A DNA stretch of 56,794 bases from SLQH01 sp964612995 (GCA_964612995.1 CAZTGE010000006.1:1-56794); one strand, 5' to 3'. Positions 27,289 to 36,401 are shown, counted from the stretch's first letter. The notes: a model not told the origin generated them from the letters alone. Translations and numbers: made by a program.

Positions 27289-28947
27289 ATGAGAAGAACC
27301 CCGAACCGCCGGACCCCGGCCCTGCTGCTGGCCCTGCTGCTGGCCTGTTTGGCGGGTGGCTGCATGCAGGTCGAGGACCGCCTGCGTATCGCGGCCGATG
27401 GCTCGGCCACGGTGACGATCACCGTGACCACCACCGCCAATCCCCAGCAGCTGGTCATGGGCCGACAGATGTACCGGATGCATGGCGGCGAGGTGCCGCC
27501 GCCCTTCCCGCCGCTTACGCAGCAGGAGGCACAGCAGCTCTTTCCCGAGGACGGCCTCGGGCTCGACTTCAGCCAGAGCCATGAGGGCGACACGCGCACC
27601 ATCACTGTCACGGTCCACTATCCGGACCTCGCCACCCTGGTCGCCTCGCCCTACGCCGCGCGGCACCAGCTGCGTCTGCAGCGCGATCCAGATGCGGGCG
27701 TGGTGGTGGTCCACAGTGTCGACGCCATGCAGGAGGCCCTGATCCTGCCCGGGCTCGAGGAGGACGATGAGGTGTTCGCGCGCATGCCGGTCGACAAGGC
27801 CCTGCTGGCCAGGCGCGGTGATTTCCGTTCGACCTTCGTGCTCGAGCTGCCCGGCACCGTGGATGCGGCTGCCGCGACCAGCGTCGAGGGTCAGACGGCG
27901 ACCTGGTCCGTCGGCTACGACGACGAGAGCTTCCAGGCGCGTCTGCGCGCGGTGCGTCGGGCGAGCTGCCCTGCGGATGCTGTGAACGCGCCCTTGCCCG
28001 CCGGCCCGGTCCGGCTGGGCAGCCAGACGTTCAGCGAGGTCGACGAGGCCGTGACCGCGGATGTCGATCCGGTGGACGGCGACGCCGTCGGTGCGGTCGC
28101 CGAGTTCATCCCGATCTCGCTGGTCACCACCCGGACCTTCGATCTCAGCGGCGAGGGGCACTCGCACGATAACGGTATGACCCTCGACGGAGTGGTGCGC
28201 CTCCCGCGTGAACTCGCGCCAGAGCGCTGGGGCAAGACCCGGATCGAGATCGCACGCACCGAGTCCGGCGAGAGCCTGATCCCCGACCGGCGATCGCATG
28301 TCATCCACCACGGCGGATCGAGGTCCTTCGGTATGGAGGAGGAAGAGAGCGAGTATGAGCACCATCAGGTGCAGCTGCAGCTCGCCCTGCCTCCGCTTGC
28401 GGCCCGGTCGCTGCAGCGACTGGAGGCCGAAATCGGCGCGTTCTATGCCCAGAAGCAGCAGGTCATCAAGCTGCCCCAGGCGGTGGCTGCCGAGCGGATC
28501 CAGGATGGCGACCTGTTCAGCTGGAGCAGCTCGAACAGCCCGACGATCACGCATCCGGTACTCAGCGCTCTCCAGGGCGAACTCGAACTCCAGCAGGCGA
28601 CCCGGTCGAGCGGCGTGCTGATGCTGCGCTTCGGGCTCTCCGGCGAGCGCGCCGGTATCGCCGCGATGCAGGTCTACGACGCCACGGGTCAGCCCTGGCC
28701 CACCATGATGCTGAACCGCCATGGCAACCTGCAGGCGCTGGTCTTCGGGCAGCCACAGCCGCCGCTGTCGCTCGCGGTCGAATTGAAGGTCAGCGGCGAG
28801 GCGGTGCGGATCCCGATCACGCTCGATGACATCCCGCTCGGCGGGCAGGGCGCCGGCGCGGCGGAGGACGCCGCGTCGAGCACCGACGAACTGCCCGACG
28901 ACGCTTTGCCCGACGATGCCATTCCCCTCGAGGAGGCCCTGCCATGA
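27289..28947 (+). CDS. Predicted lipoprotein of unknown function (paralogue of the next gene)
   Basis: The 552-residue product has a good lipoprotein signal (LLLACLAGGC, lipid on the Cys), then MQVEDRLRIAADGSATVTITV. The rest is mixed beta/alpha with no known domain; it ends in an acidic, Asp/Glu-rich tail (DELPDDALPDDAIPLEEALP). The next gene repeats the layout Cys-Met...DGSATV after its signal and has a similar closing segment, so the two probably arose by duplication. ATG 27289 follows TGGAG; an in-frame ATG at 27277 is possible. It overlaps the next gene by ATGA. As the HEAT gene ends 34 nt upstream, it likely belongs to the same transcript. Confidence 0.8.
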   Translation: MRRTPNRRTPALLLALLLACLAGGCMQVEDRLRIAADGSATVTITVTTTANPQQLVMGRQMYRMHGGEVPPPFPPLTQQEAQQLFPEDGLGLDFSQSHEGDTRTITVTVHYPDLATLVASPYAARHQLRLQRDPDAGVVVVHSVDAMQEALILPGLEEDDEVFARMPVDKALLARRGDFRSTFVLELPGTVDAAAATSVEGQTATWSVGYDDESFQARLRAVRRASCPADAVNAPLPAGPVRLGSQTFSEVDEAVTADVDPVDGDAVGAVAEFIPISLVTTRTFDLSGEGHSHDNGMTLDGVVRLPRELAPERWGKTRIEIARTESGESLIPDRRSHVIHHGGSRSFGMEEEESEYEHHQVQLQLALPPLAARSLQRLEAEIGAFYAQKQQVIKLPQAVAAERIQDGDLFSWSSSNSPTITHPVLSALQGELELQQATRSSGVLMLRFGLSGERAGIAAMQVYDATGQPWPTMMLNRHGNLQALVFGQPQPPLSLAVELKVSGEAVRIPITLDDIPLGGQGAGAAEDAASSTDELPDDALPDDAIPLEEALP

Positions 28948-30725
28948 CCCCCGGCCGATCCCTGCCCCGTATCCCCTGTGCGCTCGGTCTCGCCGCTCTG
29001 TTGCTGGCGCATCTCGGCTGCATGCGCGAAACACATCAGACCGTGACGATCCACGAAGACGGCAGTGCCACCGTCGAAATGGTGATGGTCTACGATCGTG
29101 CCCAGCTCGAGCTGCACCTGCCGCAGATGGAACAGCACGCTCGTGACCAGGGCCTGCTCGACGAGGGCGCCGAAGACGCGTCCACGCCAGAGGAGACGAG
29201 CGAGGACGTGGTGGACGGCGCTGACTCCGACGCGGCGACCGACGCGGCGACCGACGCGGCGACCGACGCGGCGACCGACGCGGCGTCGCCGCCCTCAACA
29301 GATGGCGATACGGCTGATGAGCCGGCGATGACTCCCGAACAGCAGCAGCTGGCCGAGCGCGTGCGCCGGGTCAGCGTCTTGCATCCGGTGTTCCAGCAGG
29401 ATTGGCCCGGTCTCGAGCCGGTGGTGGAGCGGGTGCAGGTCGACGACGAGCTGGTGCGGGTCGAGGCCGTGGTCCGCGCCGAGGATCTCTCATCGTTGTT
29501 CGCCCATCGCCGCCAGATCCTGGCGCTCAACTGGTACCGACGCATGGTGCTCGAGCAGACCGATGAGGGTGAACTGCGCCTGCGCTTCACCGGGGTCAGC
29601 CTGAGCGAGAGCGACAAGGCCCGCATGCGCCTGCAATTGAAGAACAACGAGACCAGGCTCTCCGTGACCGTGGCCATGCCCGGCGAGATCAGCGCCAGCG
29701 ATCTGCCGGACACCGACGGCGCGAGCACCAGCTTCAGCGTCGACGCGACCGATGCCGAAAGCCTCGACGCCTACACCGCGGTCATCTCCGAAGACATCAC
29801 CATCGTCGCCGCGCCCGGCGCATTCCCGCTCGACCAGCTGCCGATCGATACCGACGAGCACGAGCAGCCGTTGGCGATCTCGCCTGGCTCCTCGCAAAAC
29901 GATTACTACAGCGAGCTGGCCCTGGAGGAGGCCGACCACCCGTATCGCGTCCGCCCGCAGAGCGTGAGCACCAAGCGGGTGTACCATTTCCCCGAAGCGC
30001 AGGAGAAGCTGGGCGATCGCAGTGCGATGTACAGCTCACACGAAGAAGAGGGCTGTCAGATAAGCGGCGAGCTCATCGCCCCGCGCGAGCGCAAGCTGCT
30101 CCAGCTGATGAGCATCAGCGCTGAGCGCGCGGTCGACAACCGCGGCCGGGCGATACCCACCGAGCCGGCCAACGAAGGGTTCTCGCATCGCATGTTCATG
30201 AACAGCGGCAACGACGAGCAATACGCGTCGGTCGACTTTCAGCTCGTCCTGGGGCTGCCCGCGCCAGGAGCACGTGCGATCGAGGAATGCTCGGGAACGG
30301 CGATCGTCGTCACCTTCAGCGACTGGAAGCAACGGGTGATCAGCGATCCGCAGGCCGACGCCACCGCGACGATCCCGCTCGACGACGTGCTGGAGGGGGC
30401 CACGCTGAAGATCCTCGAGGCCAGGCAACCGACCAAGGAGGACAATGACCCCGTCTTCCGACTGGTTCTCAGCGGCCCGAGCGCGATCCAGGCCTGCACT
30501 GCCGACCTGATCACCGACCAGAGCGACGTCCAGTGCAGCAGCTATGTCCGCAGCCAGCAGCAGGAGCGCGACGGCGGCACCGTCACCCGCACCATGACTC
30601 TCGGCGGCAACATCTGGAACCACCGGGGCGACGACATTCCGCCGGTTCAGCTGCGCATCCGCCGCCCGACCGACCTCAAGCGCGAAGAGGTGCCCTTCAC
30701 CCTGACCGCGCTCGATCTGATGTAG
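28944..30725 (+). CDS. Predicted secreted or lipid-anchored protein with Asp-Ala-Ala-Thr repeats
   Basis: The 593-residue product has a hydrophobic signal (ALGLAALLLAHLGC) with a weak lipobox; the mature part starts CMRETHQTVTIHEDGSATV, similar to the preceding protein. At about residues 95-114 a DNA minisatellite encodes repeated Asp-Ala-Ala-Thr within an acidic linker. The remainder shows no named domain (FNSGND-like surface loops, SSHEEEGCQISGELIAP, FTLTALDLM at the end). It is the last gene of the long plus-strand cluster and converges on a radical SAM gene 33 nt further on. Membrane association on the outside of the cell is inferred. Confidence 0.75.
   Translation: MTPGRSLPRIPCALGLAALLLAHLGCMRETHQTVTIHEDGSATVEMVMVYDRAQLELHLPQMEQHARDQGLLDEGAEDASTPEETSEDVVDGADSDAATDAATDAATDAATDAASPPSTDGDTADEPAMTPEQQQLAERVRRVSVLHPVFQQDWPGLEPVVERVQVDDELVRVEAVVRAEDLSSLFAHRRQILALNWYRRMVLEQTDEGELRLRFTGVSLSESDKARMRLQLKNNETRLSVTVAMPGEISASDLPDTDGASTSFSVDATDAESLDAYTAVISEDITIVAAPGAFPLDQLPIDTDEHEQPLAISPGSSQNDYYSELALEEADHPYRVRPQSVSTKRVYHFPEAQEKLGDRSAMYSSHEEEGCQISGELIAPRERKLLQLMSISAERAVDNRGRAIPTEPANEGFSHRMFMNSGNDEQYASVDFQLVLGLPAPGARAIEECSGTAIVVTFSDWKQRVISDPQADATATIPLDDVLEGATLKILEARQPTKEDNDPVFRLVLSGPSAIQACTADLITDQSDVQCSSYVRSQQQERDGGTVTRTMTLGGNIWNHRGDDIPPVQLRIRRPTDLKREEVPFTLTALDLM
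29229..29285 (+). repeat. 12-bp tandem minisatellite inside a coding region
   Basis: The unit GACGCGGCGACC is repeated 4.75 times without a mismatch. Since 12 is a multiple of 3, changes in copy number keep the frame and only lengthen the Asp-Ala-Ala-Thr linker of the secreted protein. Confidence 0.95.
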
Positions 30726-30758
30726 GCGCGTGGCCCGGCGGCGGCGCTCGTCGTCGGG

Positions 30759-32414
30759 TCAGCCGGCGGCGACGAGGCGGTCCGGGCGGCAGTCGGTGAA
30801 GGCGGTCTCGAGCTGGTCGAACAGCTTCGCGCGCTCGCCCGGGTCGGTAGAACGGGCGAGGCGGTTGCGCAGGCGGTAGACCTGCTTGAGCGCTGCCGGG
30901 TCCATCCCCGGCAGCTCGGGGACCTCGAGCGGGTAGCTGGGGCTGAGCTCGGGTTTGATCCGCGGATACATCTCGCACATCAGGTCGTTGGCGGTGTCGC
31001 TGTCCATGGTCGCGTGCCGCCACGAGAAGCCGTAGCCGGCGAGCTGCCAGCGTTCGCGGTTCGCCGGGCTGGCGATCGCGGCCAGGGGCAGGGGCGCGAA
31101 GGTGAACAGGGTGTAGCGGTGGACAGCGGGGCCGGCGTCGGGATAGGCGTTGAGGAAATCGACGGTAGCCATGACGCTGCGTTCGGTTTCGCCGGGGAAG
31201 CCGACGATGAAGAAGCTCTTGGTGTTGATGCCGTGGCGGTCGAGCAGGGCGAGGGCCTCCAGCGCCTGCTGCGGATCGGTGCGCTTGTTCATGTTCGCGA
31301 GGATCGCCGGGTCGCCGGATTCGATCCCCAGCAGGACCTCGAGACAGCCCGAGCGGGCGAGCAGCTCGGCGATCTCGGCGTCGACGATGCCGATGCGGAA
31401 CATCCCGCGCCAGCGCAGGCGCATGCCCGAGTCGATCAACGCACGGCACATGGCCGCGGCGCGGGCGCGGCTGGCGAAGAGATTGTCGTCGGTGAAGTAG
31501 ACCCGGCGCAGGCCGTCGCGTTCGGGCATGGTGCGGATCTCGGCGACCACCGCCTCCGGGTCGCGCAGGCTGACCCGCGGATGTAATGCGCAGAAATCGC
31601 AGAAGGTGCAGCGGAAGCCGCAGCCCTGGCCGGCCTGGAGCGGAAGGTAGAGCGGGGCCTCGGGCAGCGGGTGGCGGCGCCAGTCGATGGCGATATCGCG
31701 GTGGGGTTCCGCGACGACCGGGGTGCGGCGCCAACGGCCGTTCTCCTGCCAGGCGAGGTTGGGCAGGTCGTGCCACGATGCCCCGTCGCGGATCCGGCGC
31801 ACCAGCGCGGCGAGAGTGCTCTCGCCGCGGTCGCTGACCACCAGCACGTCGACCGGCGATGGCCGGGTTTCGTCCATGAGGTAATTGTGGGCGCAGACGG
31901 CGGGGGCGATGTCGGCGCCGATCGCGCCGGTGTCGAGCAGGCGGCGGTGCTGGTGGCTCTTCCACACCTGGGTCCCGCCGACGACCACTGTGGCCCAGGG
32001 GGCGTGGCGTTTGATCGCCGCGGCCATCGCGTCGATGTGTTCGGCCAGCGGCAGGAAGGTGGTGGAGAGGACGATCACCGGCGGCCGGCGTGCGAGCAGC
32101 GCGGCGAAGTCCTCCTGCTGGTCGGAAAGCAGATCGATGCGCGCGGCGGTGAGGCCCTGATCGGCGAGGTGTTGACAGAGATAGGGGCCGTTGAGCCCGA
32201 CGAAGGCGCGGCGCTGGCCCTGGATCGCGGCGCGCGCGGCGGCGGCGTCGCGGCCGGCGGCGAAGTAGCGCGCCAGGAAGTTGAGCGAGGCCGGCGTGCC
32301 GTCGAGCTGCAGGCGCATGCGCTCACGCGAATCGGTGCCGAGGAACTCGCGCGGCAGTTCCCCGGCGACGACGATGCAGTCGAGCGGCGCGGTCGCTGGA
32401 TCGCTCTGAGGCAT
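30759..32414 (-). CDS. B12-binding radical SAM protein
   Basis: The 551-residue product has an N-terminal cobalamin-binding-like Rossmann domain (about 60-200; VIVLSTTFLPLAEHIDAM, TVVVGGTQVWKSH) and a radical SAM domain with the cluster motif CGFRCTFC (C-x3-C-x2-C, about 265-272) and downstream motifs YFTDDNLF and LLGIESGD. It closes with a helical region. Such enzymes carry out methylations or rearrangements using SAM and often B12; the substrate cannot be told. ATG 32414 has GGAGAGGAG 6 nt upstream. It is divergent from nrdD across 238 nt, which could let both respond to low oxygen. Confidence 0.85.
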   Translation of the reverse strand: MPQSDPATAPLDCIVVAGELPREFLGTDSRERMRLQLDGTPASLNFLARYFAAGRDAAAARAAIQGQRRAFVGLNGPYLCQHLADQGLTAARIDLLSDQQEDFAALLARRPPVIVLSTTFLPLAEHIDAMAAAIKRHAPWATVVVGGTQVWKSHQHRRLLDTGAIGADIAPAVCAHNYLMDETRPSPVDVLVVSDRGESTLAALVRRIRDGASWHDLPNLAWQENGRWRRTPVVAEPHRDIAIDWRRHPLPEAPLYLPLQAGQGCGFRCTFCDFCALHPRVSLRDPEAVVAEIRTMPERDGLRRVYFTDDNLFASRARAAAMCRALIDSGMRLRWRGMFRIGIVDAEIAELLARSGCLEVLLGIESGDPAILANMNKRTDPQQALEALALLDRHGINTKSFFIVGFPGETERSVMATVDFLNAYPDAGPAVHRYTLFTFAPLPLAAIASPANRERWQLAGYGFSWRHATMDSDTANDLMCEMYPRIKPELSPSYPLEVPELPGMDPAALKQVYRLRNRLARSTDPGERAKLFDQLETAFTDCRPDRLVAAG

Positions 32415-32519
32415 GGGCTCCTCTCCACACGGCCGGGGCCACCGCCGCGGCGACCATGCTGCAGGATATACGCGGCGCTGTCGAGCGCGCTGGGCGGCGC
32501 GCTGCACGGGGTCGCTGCT

Positions 32520-32566
32520 ACACTACAGGTGGTGGTCATCTGTTGACTGACCACAAGATGGGGTAG
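32520..32566 (+). promoter_or_regulatory. Candidate pair of NrdR boxes with overlapping promoter upstream of nrdD
   Basis: Two NrdR-box-like sites (core CAC-N8-GTG) lie at 32521-32534 (CACTACAGGTGGTG, about 10 of 14 consensus matches) and 32552-32565 (CACAAGATGGGGTA, about 9 of 14). Their starts are exactly 31 bp apart, about three helical turns, which is the spacing typical of NrdR pairs. A possible promoter TTGACT (32543-32548) and TAGCAT (32564-32569) has a short 15-bp spacer and overlaps the second box. NrdR represses ribonucleotide reductase genes. No nrdR gene is in the window. Confidence 0.6.
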
Positions 32567-32652
32567 CATGCGCTTCCCGCTGAGCGGCGGTAGCCCGCCC
32601 GCCCGCCAGGCCATCACCCGGTACCAGTCCCTCCTGTTGCGAAAGCCGCGCC

Positions 32653-34797
32653 ATGCCGTCCTCCAGCCCGTCGACCGATCCCGTCACCGCCCTCGCCGCT
32701 CCGGTGTTCGCGACCGTGAGCAAGCGTGACGGGCGCGTCGAGCCCTTCGACGGGGCGCGGATCACCGCGGCCATCGCCAAGGCCGGCGCCGCCACCGGCG
32801 AGTTCGGCGAGCGGGAGGCCCGGCGGCTGACCCAGACCGTGCTCGCGGTGGTGGCACAGACCTCCAGCGGCGGCAGCTGCGAGGTCGAGGCGGTCCAGGA
32901 TGTGGTCGAGGATGTGCTGTTGGCCTCGCCCTACCGCGCCACGGCCAAGGCCTTCATCATCTACCGCGACCAACACGCCCGGATGCGCGAGATCGCCCAT
33001 GAGAGCCAGGTCGACCTGCTCGACCGTTACCTCGACCGCGGCGACTGGCAGGTGAGCGAGAACGCCAACATGGCATGGTCGCTGCAGGGCCTGAACAACT
33101 ACGTCGCCAGCGAAGTCACGCGCACCTACTGGCTCAATCGGATCTACCCCGCGGAGATCCGCAAGGCCCACAGCGAGGGCGATCTGCACGTCCACGATCT
33201 CAATGCGCTGTCGGTCTACTGCGTCGGTTGGGATCTGGCCGACCTGCTCGAGCAGGGTTTCACCGGCGCGCCGGGCAAGGCGGAGAGCGGCCCGGCCAGG
33301 CATTTCCGTTCGGCGCTGGGTCAGATCGTCAATTTCTTCTATACCCTCCAGGGCGAGGCGGCCGGGGCGCAGGCCTTCGCCAGCCTCGACACCTATCTCG
33401 CGCCATTCATCCGCGCTGACGGCCTGAGCGAGCGCGAGGTCAAGCAGGCGCTGCAGGAGTTCGTGTTCAATCTCAACGTACCCACGCGGGTCGGCTTCCA
33501 GACACCGTTCACCAATGTCACCCTCGACCTCGACGTGCCGCGGCACATGGTCGACGAGCCGGTGATCCTCGGTGGGCAGCGCTGCGAATCGAGCTGCTAC
33601 GGTGATTACCAGGACGAGATGGATCTGTTCAACCGCTGCCTGCTCGCGGTGCTCGCCGAAGGTGATCACAAGGGGCGGGTGTTCACCTTCCCCATCCCGA
33701 CGGTCAACATCACCGAGGGTTTCGACTACTCCGATCCACGTCACCGCCCGCTGTGGGAGGCGACCGCGCGCTACGGCATCCCGTATTTCGCCAACTTCGT
33801 CGGCAGCGACATCGCGCCCGAGGATGCACGGTCGATGTGCTGCCGGCTGCGCCTCGATACCCGCGAACTCGATCGGCGCGGTGGCGGCCTGTTCGGCGCC
33901 AACCCGCTCACCGGATCGATCGGGGTGGTGACGATCAACATGCCGCGCCTCGGCCATCGCAGTGCCAGCGAGGCGGAGTTCCTCGAACGCCTGGCGGTGG
34001 TGATGGACCAGGCCAAGGCCTCGTTGGAGATCAAACGCAAGGTCCTCGAGCGCTTGACCGACAACAAGCTCTATCCCTACAGCTCCTTCTACCTGCGCCA
34101 CATGAAGCAGCGTCACGGCAAGTGGTGGCACAACCATTTCTCGACCATCGGGCTGGTCGGGCTGCACGAGGCGGTGCGCAACCTGATGGGCGTGGGGCTC
34201 GACGACGACCGCGGCCGCAGCTTCGGCCTGCGGGTCCTGGAATTCATGCGCGAGCGGCTGCGCGATTACCAAGAGGAGACCGGCCACCATTACAACCTCG
34301 AGGCGACGCCGGCCGAGGGCGCGAGCTATCGCCTCGCGCGTCTCGATCTCGAGCATTGCCCGGGGATCCTGTTCGCCAACGGCGACGCTGACAGCTGCGG
34401 CGGCAAGCCGTTCTACTCCAACAGCTCGATGCTGCCGGCCGATCATGGTCACGAGATCTTCGAATTGCTCGACAACCAGGATGCCTTCCAGTGCAGCTAC
34501 ACCGGTGGCACGGTGGTCCACCTGTTCCTCGGTGAGGCCAACGCCGATCCCGATGCGGTCGCCGCATTCATCAAGACGGTGTGCACCACCTACAAGATGC
34601 CCTACGTCAGCCTGTCGCCGACCTTTTCGATCTGCCCGGTCCATGGCTACCGCTCGGGACGGCATCATCATTGTCCCGACTGCGGTGCGGCGAGCGAGGT
34701 CTACTCGCGGGTGGTGGGCTATCTGCGGCCGGTGACGCAGTGGAACGACGGCAAACGCAGCGAATTCGATCGCCGCCACACCTTCAGTCTGGTCTGA
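32653..34797 (+). CDS. nrdD: Anaerobic ribonucleoside-triphosphate reductase, class III
   Basis: The 714-residue product reduces ribonucleotides to deoxyribonucleotides without oxygen by a glycyl radical. It has an N-terminal ATP-cone regulatory domain (about 17-110; VSKRDGRVEPFDGARITAAI), the catalytic ten-stranded barrel (active-site stretches CESSCYGDY, ANPLTGSIGVVTINMPR), the zinc-site cysteines near the C-terminus (CPVHG...HCPDC) and the glycyl-radical site RVVGYLRPVTQWNDGK. All expected elements are present and the length is normal. It is followed by its activase 26 nt downstream. Two NrdR-like boxes lie in front. Confidence 0.96.
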   Translation: MPSSSPSTDPVTALAAPVFATVSKRDGRVEPFDGARITAAIAKAGAATGEFGEREARRLTQTVLAVVAQTSSGGSCEVEAVQDVVEDVLLASPYRATAKAFIIYRDQHARMREIAHESQVDLLDRYLDRGDWQVSENANMAWSLQGLNNYVASEVTRTYWLNRIYPAEIRKAHSEGDLHVHDLNALSVYCVGWDLADLLEQGFTGAPGKAESGPARHFRSALGQIVNFFYTLQGEAAGAQAFASLDTYLAPFIRADGLSEREVKQALQEFVFNLNVPTRVGFQTPFTNVTLDLDVPRHMVDEPVILGGQRCESSCYGDYQDEMDLFNRCLLAVLAEGDHKGRVFTFPIPTVNITEGFDYSDPRHRPLWEATARYGIPYFANFVGSDIAPEDARSMCCRLRLDTRELDRRGGGLFGANPLTGSIGVVTINMPRLGHRSASEAEFLERLAVVMDQAKASLEIKRKVLERLTDNKLYPYSSFYLRHMKQRHGKWWHNHFSTIGLVGLHEAVRNLMGVGLDDDRGRSFGLRVLEFMRERLRDYQEETGHHYNLEATPAEGASYRLARLDLEHCPGILFANGDADSCGGKPFYSNSSMLPADHGHEIFELLDNQDAFQCSYTGGTVVHLFLGEANADPDAVAAFIKTVCTTYKMPYVSLSPTFSICPVHGYRSGRHHHCPDCGAASEVYSRVVGYLRPVTQWNDGKRSEFDRRHTFSLV

Positions 34798-34823
34798 GCG
34801 GCGCTCCCTTGTCTGGCCCGGCC

Positions 34824-35558
34824 ATGAGCACGCTGATCGATCGCGACGAGCACCTGCCAGCGACTGCGGTCTGCCCGGTGGGCGGGTTCCTCGCCACCAC
34901 CTTGAGCGACTTCCCCGGCGAGGTCGCGGCGATGGTCTTCCTCAGCGGCTGCACCATGGCCTGCCCCTACTGCCACAACCGCCAGCTGTGGTCGATCGAT
35001 GGGGCGCAGAGCTGCGCGGGCGCACTCGCCCGGCTCGCGGCCCTGCGCCCGCGCCTGGGCGGGGTGGTGGTCAGCGGTGGCGAGCCGACCATGCACGCCG
35101 GCCTGCCGGCGCTGGTCCTCCGCCTGCGTTCGCTGGGGCTGCGGGTGAAGCTCGATACCAACGGTAGCCGGCCGGCGATGCTCGCGGAGCTGCTGGCCGC
35201 CGGACTGCTGGATTACGTCGCCCTCGACCTCAAGGCGCCCTGGGGTGCCTATGCGCGTGTCGCTGGCGTGCCGGGGATGGCGGAGGCGGTGCAGGCTTCG
35301 CTGGCTCTGTTGCGTGCCCATACGGTCGACTACGAATTGCGCAGCACGCTCTGCACGCCGCTGCACGATGCCGGCGCGCTGTCCGCATTGGCTTCGATCC
35401 CACAGCCCGGCGAGCGTTGGTTCCTCCAGCCGTACCGCTCGCCGGAGCCGCCCCAGAGCGACAGCGGTGCGCTGAGGGCGATCGACCCGGACCGGCTGTA
35501 TGCCTGCCGTGCGGCCGCGAGTCGACGCGGGATCGACTGCCGCATCCGCGGCGGTTGA
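34824..35558 (+). CDS. nrdG: Anaerobic ribonucleotide reductase activating protein (radical SAM)
   Basis: The 244-residue product carries the radical SAM motif CTMACPYC (C-x3-C-x2-C) close to the N-terminus, followed by GVVVSGGEPTMH and KLDTNGS, as in activases that place the glycyl radical on NrdD. It belongs to the longer TIGR02495-like form rather than the shorter E. coli-type NrdG. Its position straight after nrdD supports the function. It converges with the next gene, with only 3 nt between the two stop codons. The frame is open upstream inside nrdD; the ATG at 34824 begins the recognisable protein. Confidence 0.9.
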   Translation: MSTLIDRDEHLPATAVCPVGGFLATTLSDFPGEVAAMVFLSGCTMACPYCHNRQLWSIDGAQSCAGALARLAALRPRLGGVVVSGGEPTMHAGLPALVLRLRSLGLRVKLDTNGSRPAMLAELLAAGLLDYVALDLKAPWGAYARVAGVPGMAEAVQASLALLRAHTVDYELRSTLCTPLHDAGALSALASIPQPGERWFLQPYRSPEPPQSDSGALRAIDPDRLYACRAAASRRGIDCRIRGG

Positions 35559-35561
35559 GTC

Positions 35562-35963
35562 TCAGGCGACCGCTTCGAACTGACCGGTGGCGAAGGCGCT
35601 GAAGGCGCGCGCGGTGGCCAGGATCCGCGGGATGTCGGCGGAAGTGATCGGGTCGTGGTTGATCGGTGCGATCGGGCACAGGTCCTCGAAACGCTCCAGG
35701 TCGAGCAGGTCGGCACGCAGATCCGCCGGCAGGACCACATGGCGTTCGAGCGCGTGGACCAGATCGCGGATGGTATGGTTGTCGGCCAGGTCGCCGCGTT
35801 GGGCGAGCAGGGCCATGCTCAGGTTCTCGATCGCCATCGCGGCCAGGTTGAAGGTGATCTGCGGGGCGAACACGGCCGGGCGCTTGCGCCCGCCGGTGGC
35901 GGCTGCGAGCAGCTGTTCGCCGTCGGTGCGGAAGGAGGTCCAATCGGTCAGCGCGGTGGGCAT
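35562..35963 (-). CDS. Small helical protein, HEPN-like
   Basis: The 133-residue product is all-helical by composition and resembles HEPN-domain proteins (FNLAAMAIENLSMALLAQRGDLADNHTIRDLVHALERHV). The R-x4-6-H motif of HEPN ribonucleases is not clearly present, so a nuclease activity is not supported. Non-catalytic HEPN proteins often bind nucleotides or pair with a nucleotidyltransferase, but none is adjacent. ATG 35963 follows AAGAGGAGG, a strong site, and a clean promoter lies about 63-93 nt upstream. It converges on nrdG. Function unknown. Confidence 0.6.
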   Translation of the reverse strand: MPTALTDWTSFRTDGEQLLAAATGGRKRPAVFAPQITFNLAAMAIENLSMALLAQRGDLADNHTIRDLVHALERHVVLPADLRADLLDLERFEDLCPIAPINHDPITSADIPRILATARAFSAFATGQFEAVA

Positions 35964-36025
35964 GAGCAGCCTCCTCTTCCGGACGCCCGAGCGGTGAAGC
36001 CCGGTCGGGGCCGGATCGGACCCCC

Positions 36026-36056
36026 ATTATACCTCGGTGCGAAGGGGTGGAGTCAA
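36026..36056 (-). promoter_or_regulatory. Sigma-70-type promoter for the HEPN-like gene
   Basis: On the minus strand TTGACT (36056-36051) and a perfect TATAAT (36031-36026) are separated by 19 nt, slightly long. Transcription would begin near 36019, leaving a leader of about 55 nt. The rest of the 35964-36401 space holds no gene; an AT-rich patch at 36293-36308 (TATATTAATTTG) may be part of a promoter for the phosphatase gene but has no matching -35 element. Confidence 0.5.
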
Positions 36057-36401
36057 GAACAGGTAAAGCACATGCAAGCGAGGTGGTGTGAACGGTTTGG
36101 GATGTCTGCCCGCTCGTGGCCACACGCGCGCGGGGATCAGAAATGGAGCGCGGCGCCCCGCGGCGTGACGTTTTTGTCATCCGCGGGCCGCGTTCGCCCA
36201 ATCGGGACGGGCTGTCCAGTCACGCAGCAGAACCTCATCGGAACTTCACGAAAGCTTGCGTTTCCTTGATCGGGCGCTCCGGCTGTTCTCCTGTCTATAT
36301 TAATTTGTGAGGCTGACCGCGGATACCTACCGTCTGTGCGATCCACCATCACACCGCGCGGGCCAGGACGCTCTCCGGCCCGCACTACCCAGGAGGTCCC
36401 C

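Noticed and set aside
35562..35963. Toxin-antitoxin role for the HEPN-like protein
   Set aside because: No R-x4-6-H nuclease motif is clear and no antitoxin or nucleotidyltransferase gene is adjacent.
36293..36308. Promoter TATATT upstream of the alkaline phosphatase gene
   Set aside because: The nearest TTGA-like -35 (36266) is 24 nt away, too far, and no extended -10 is present.
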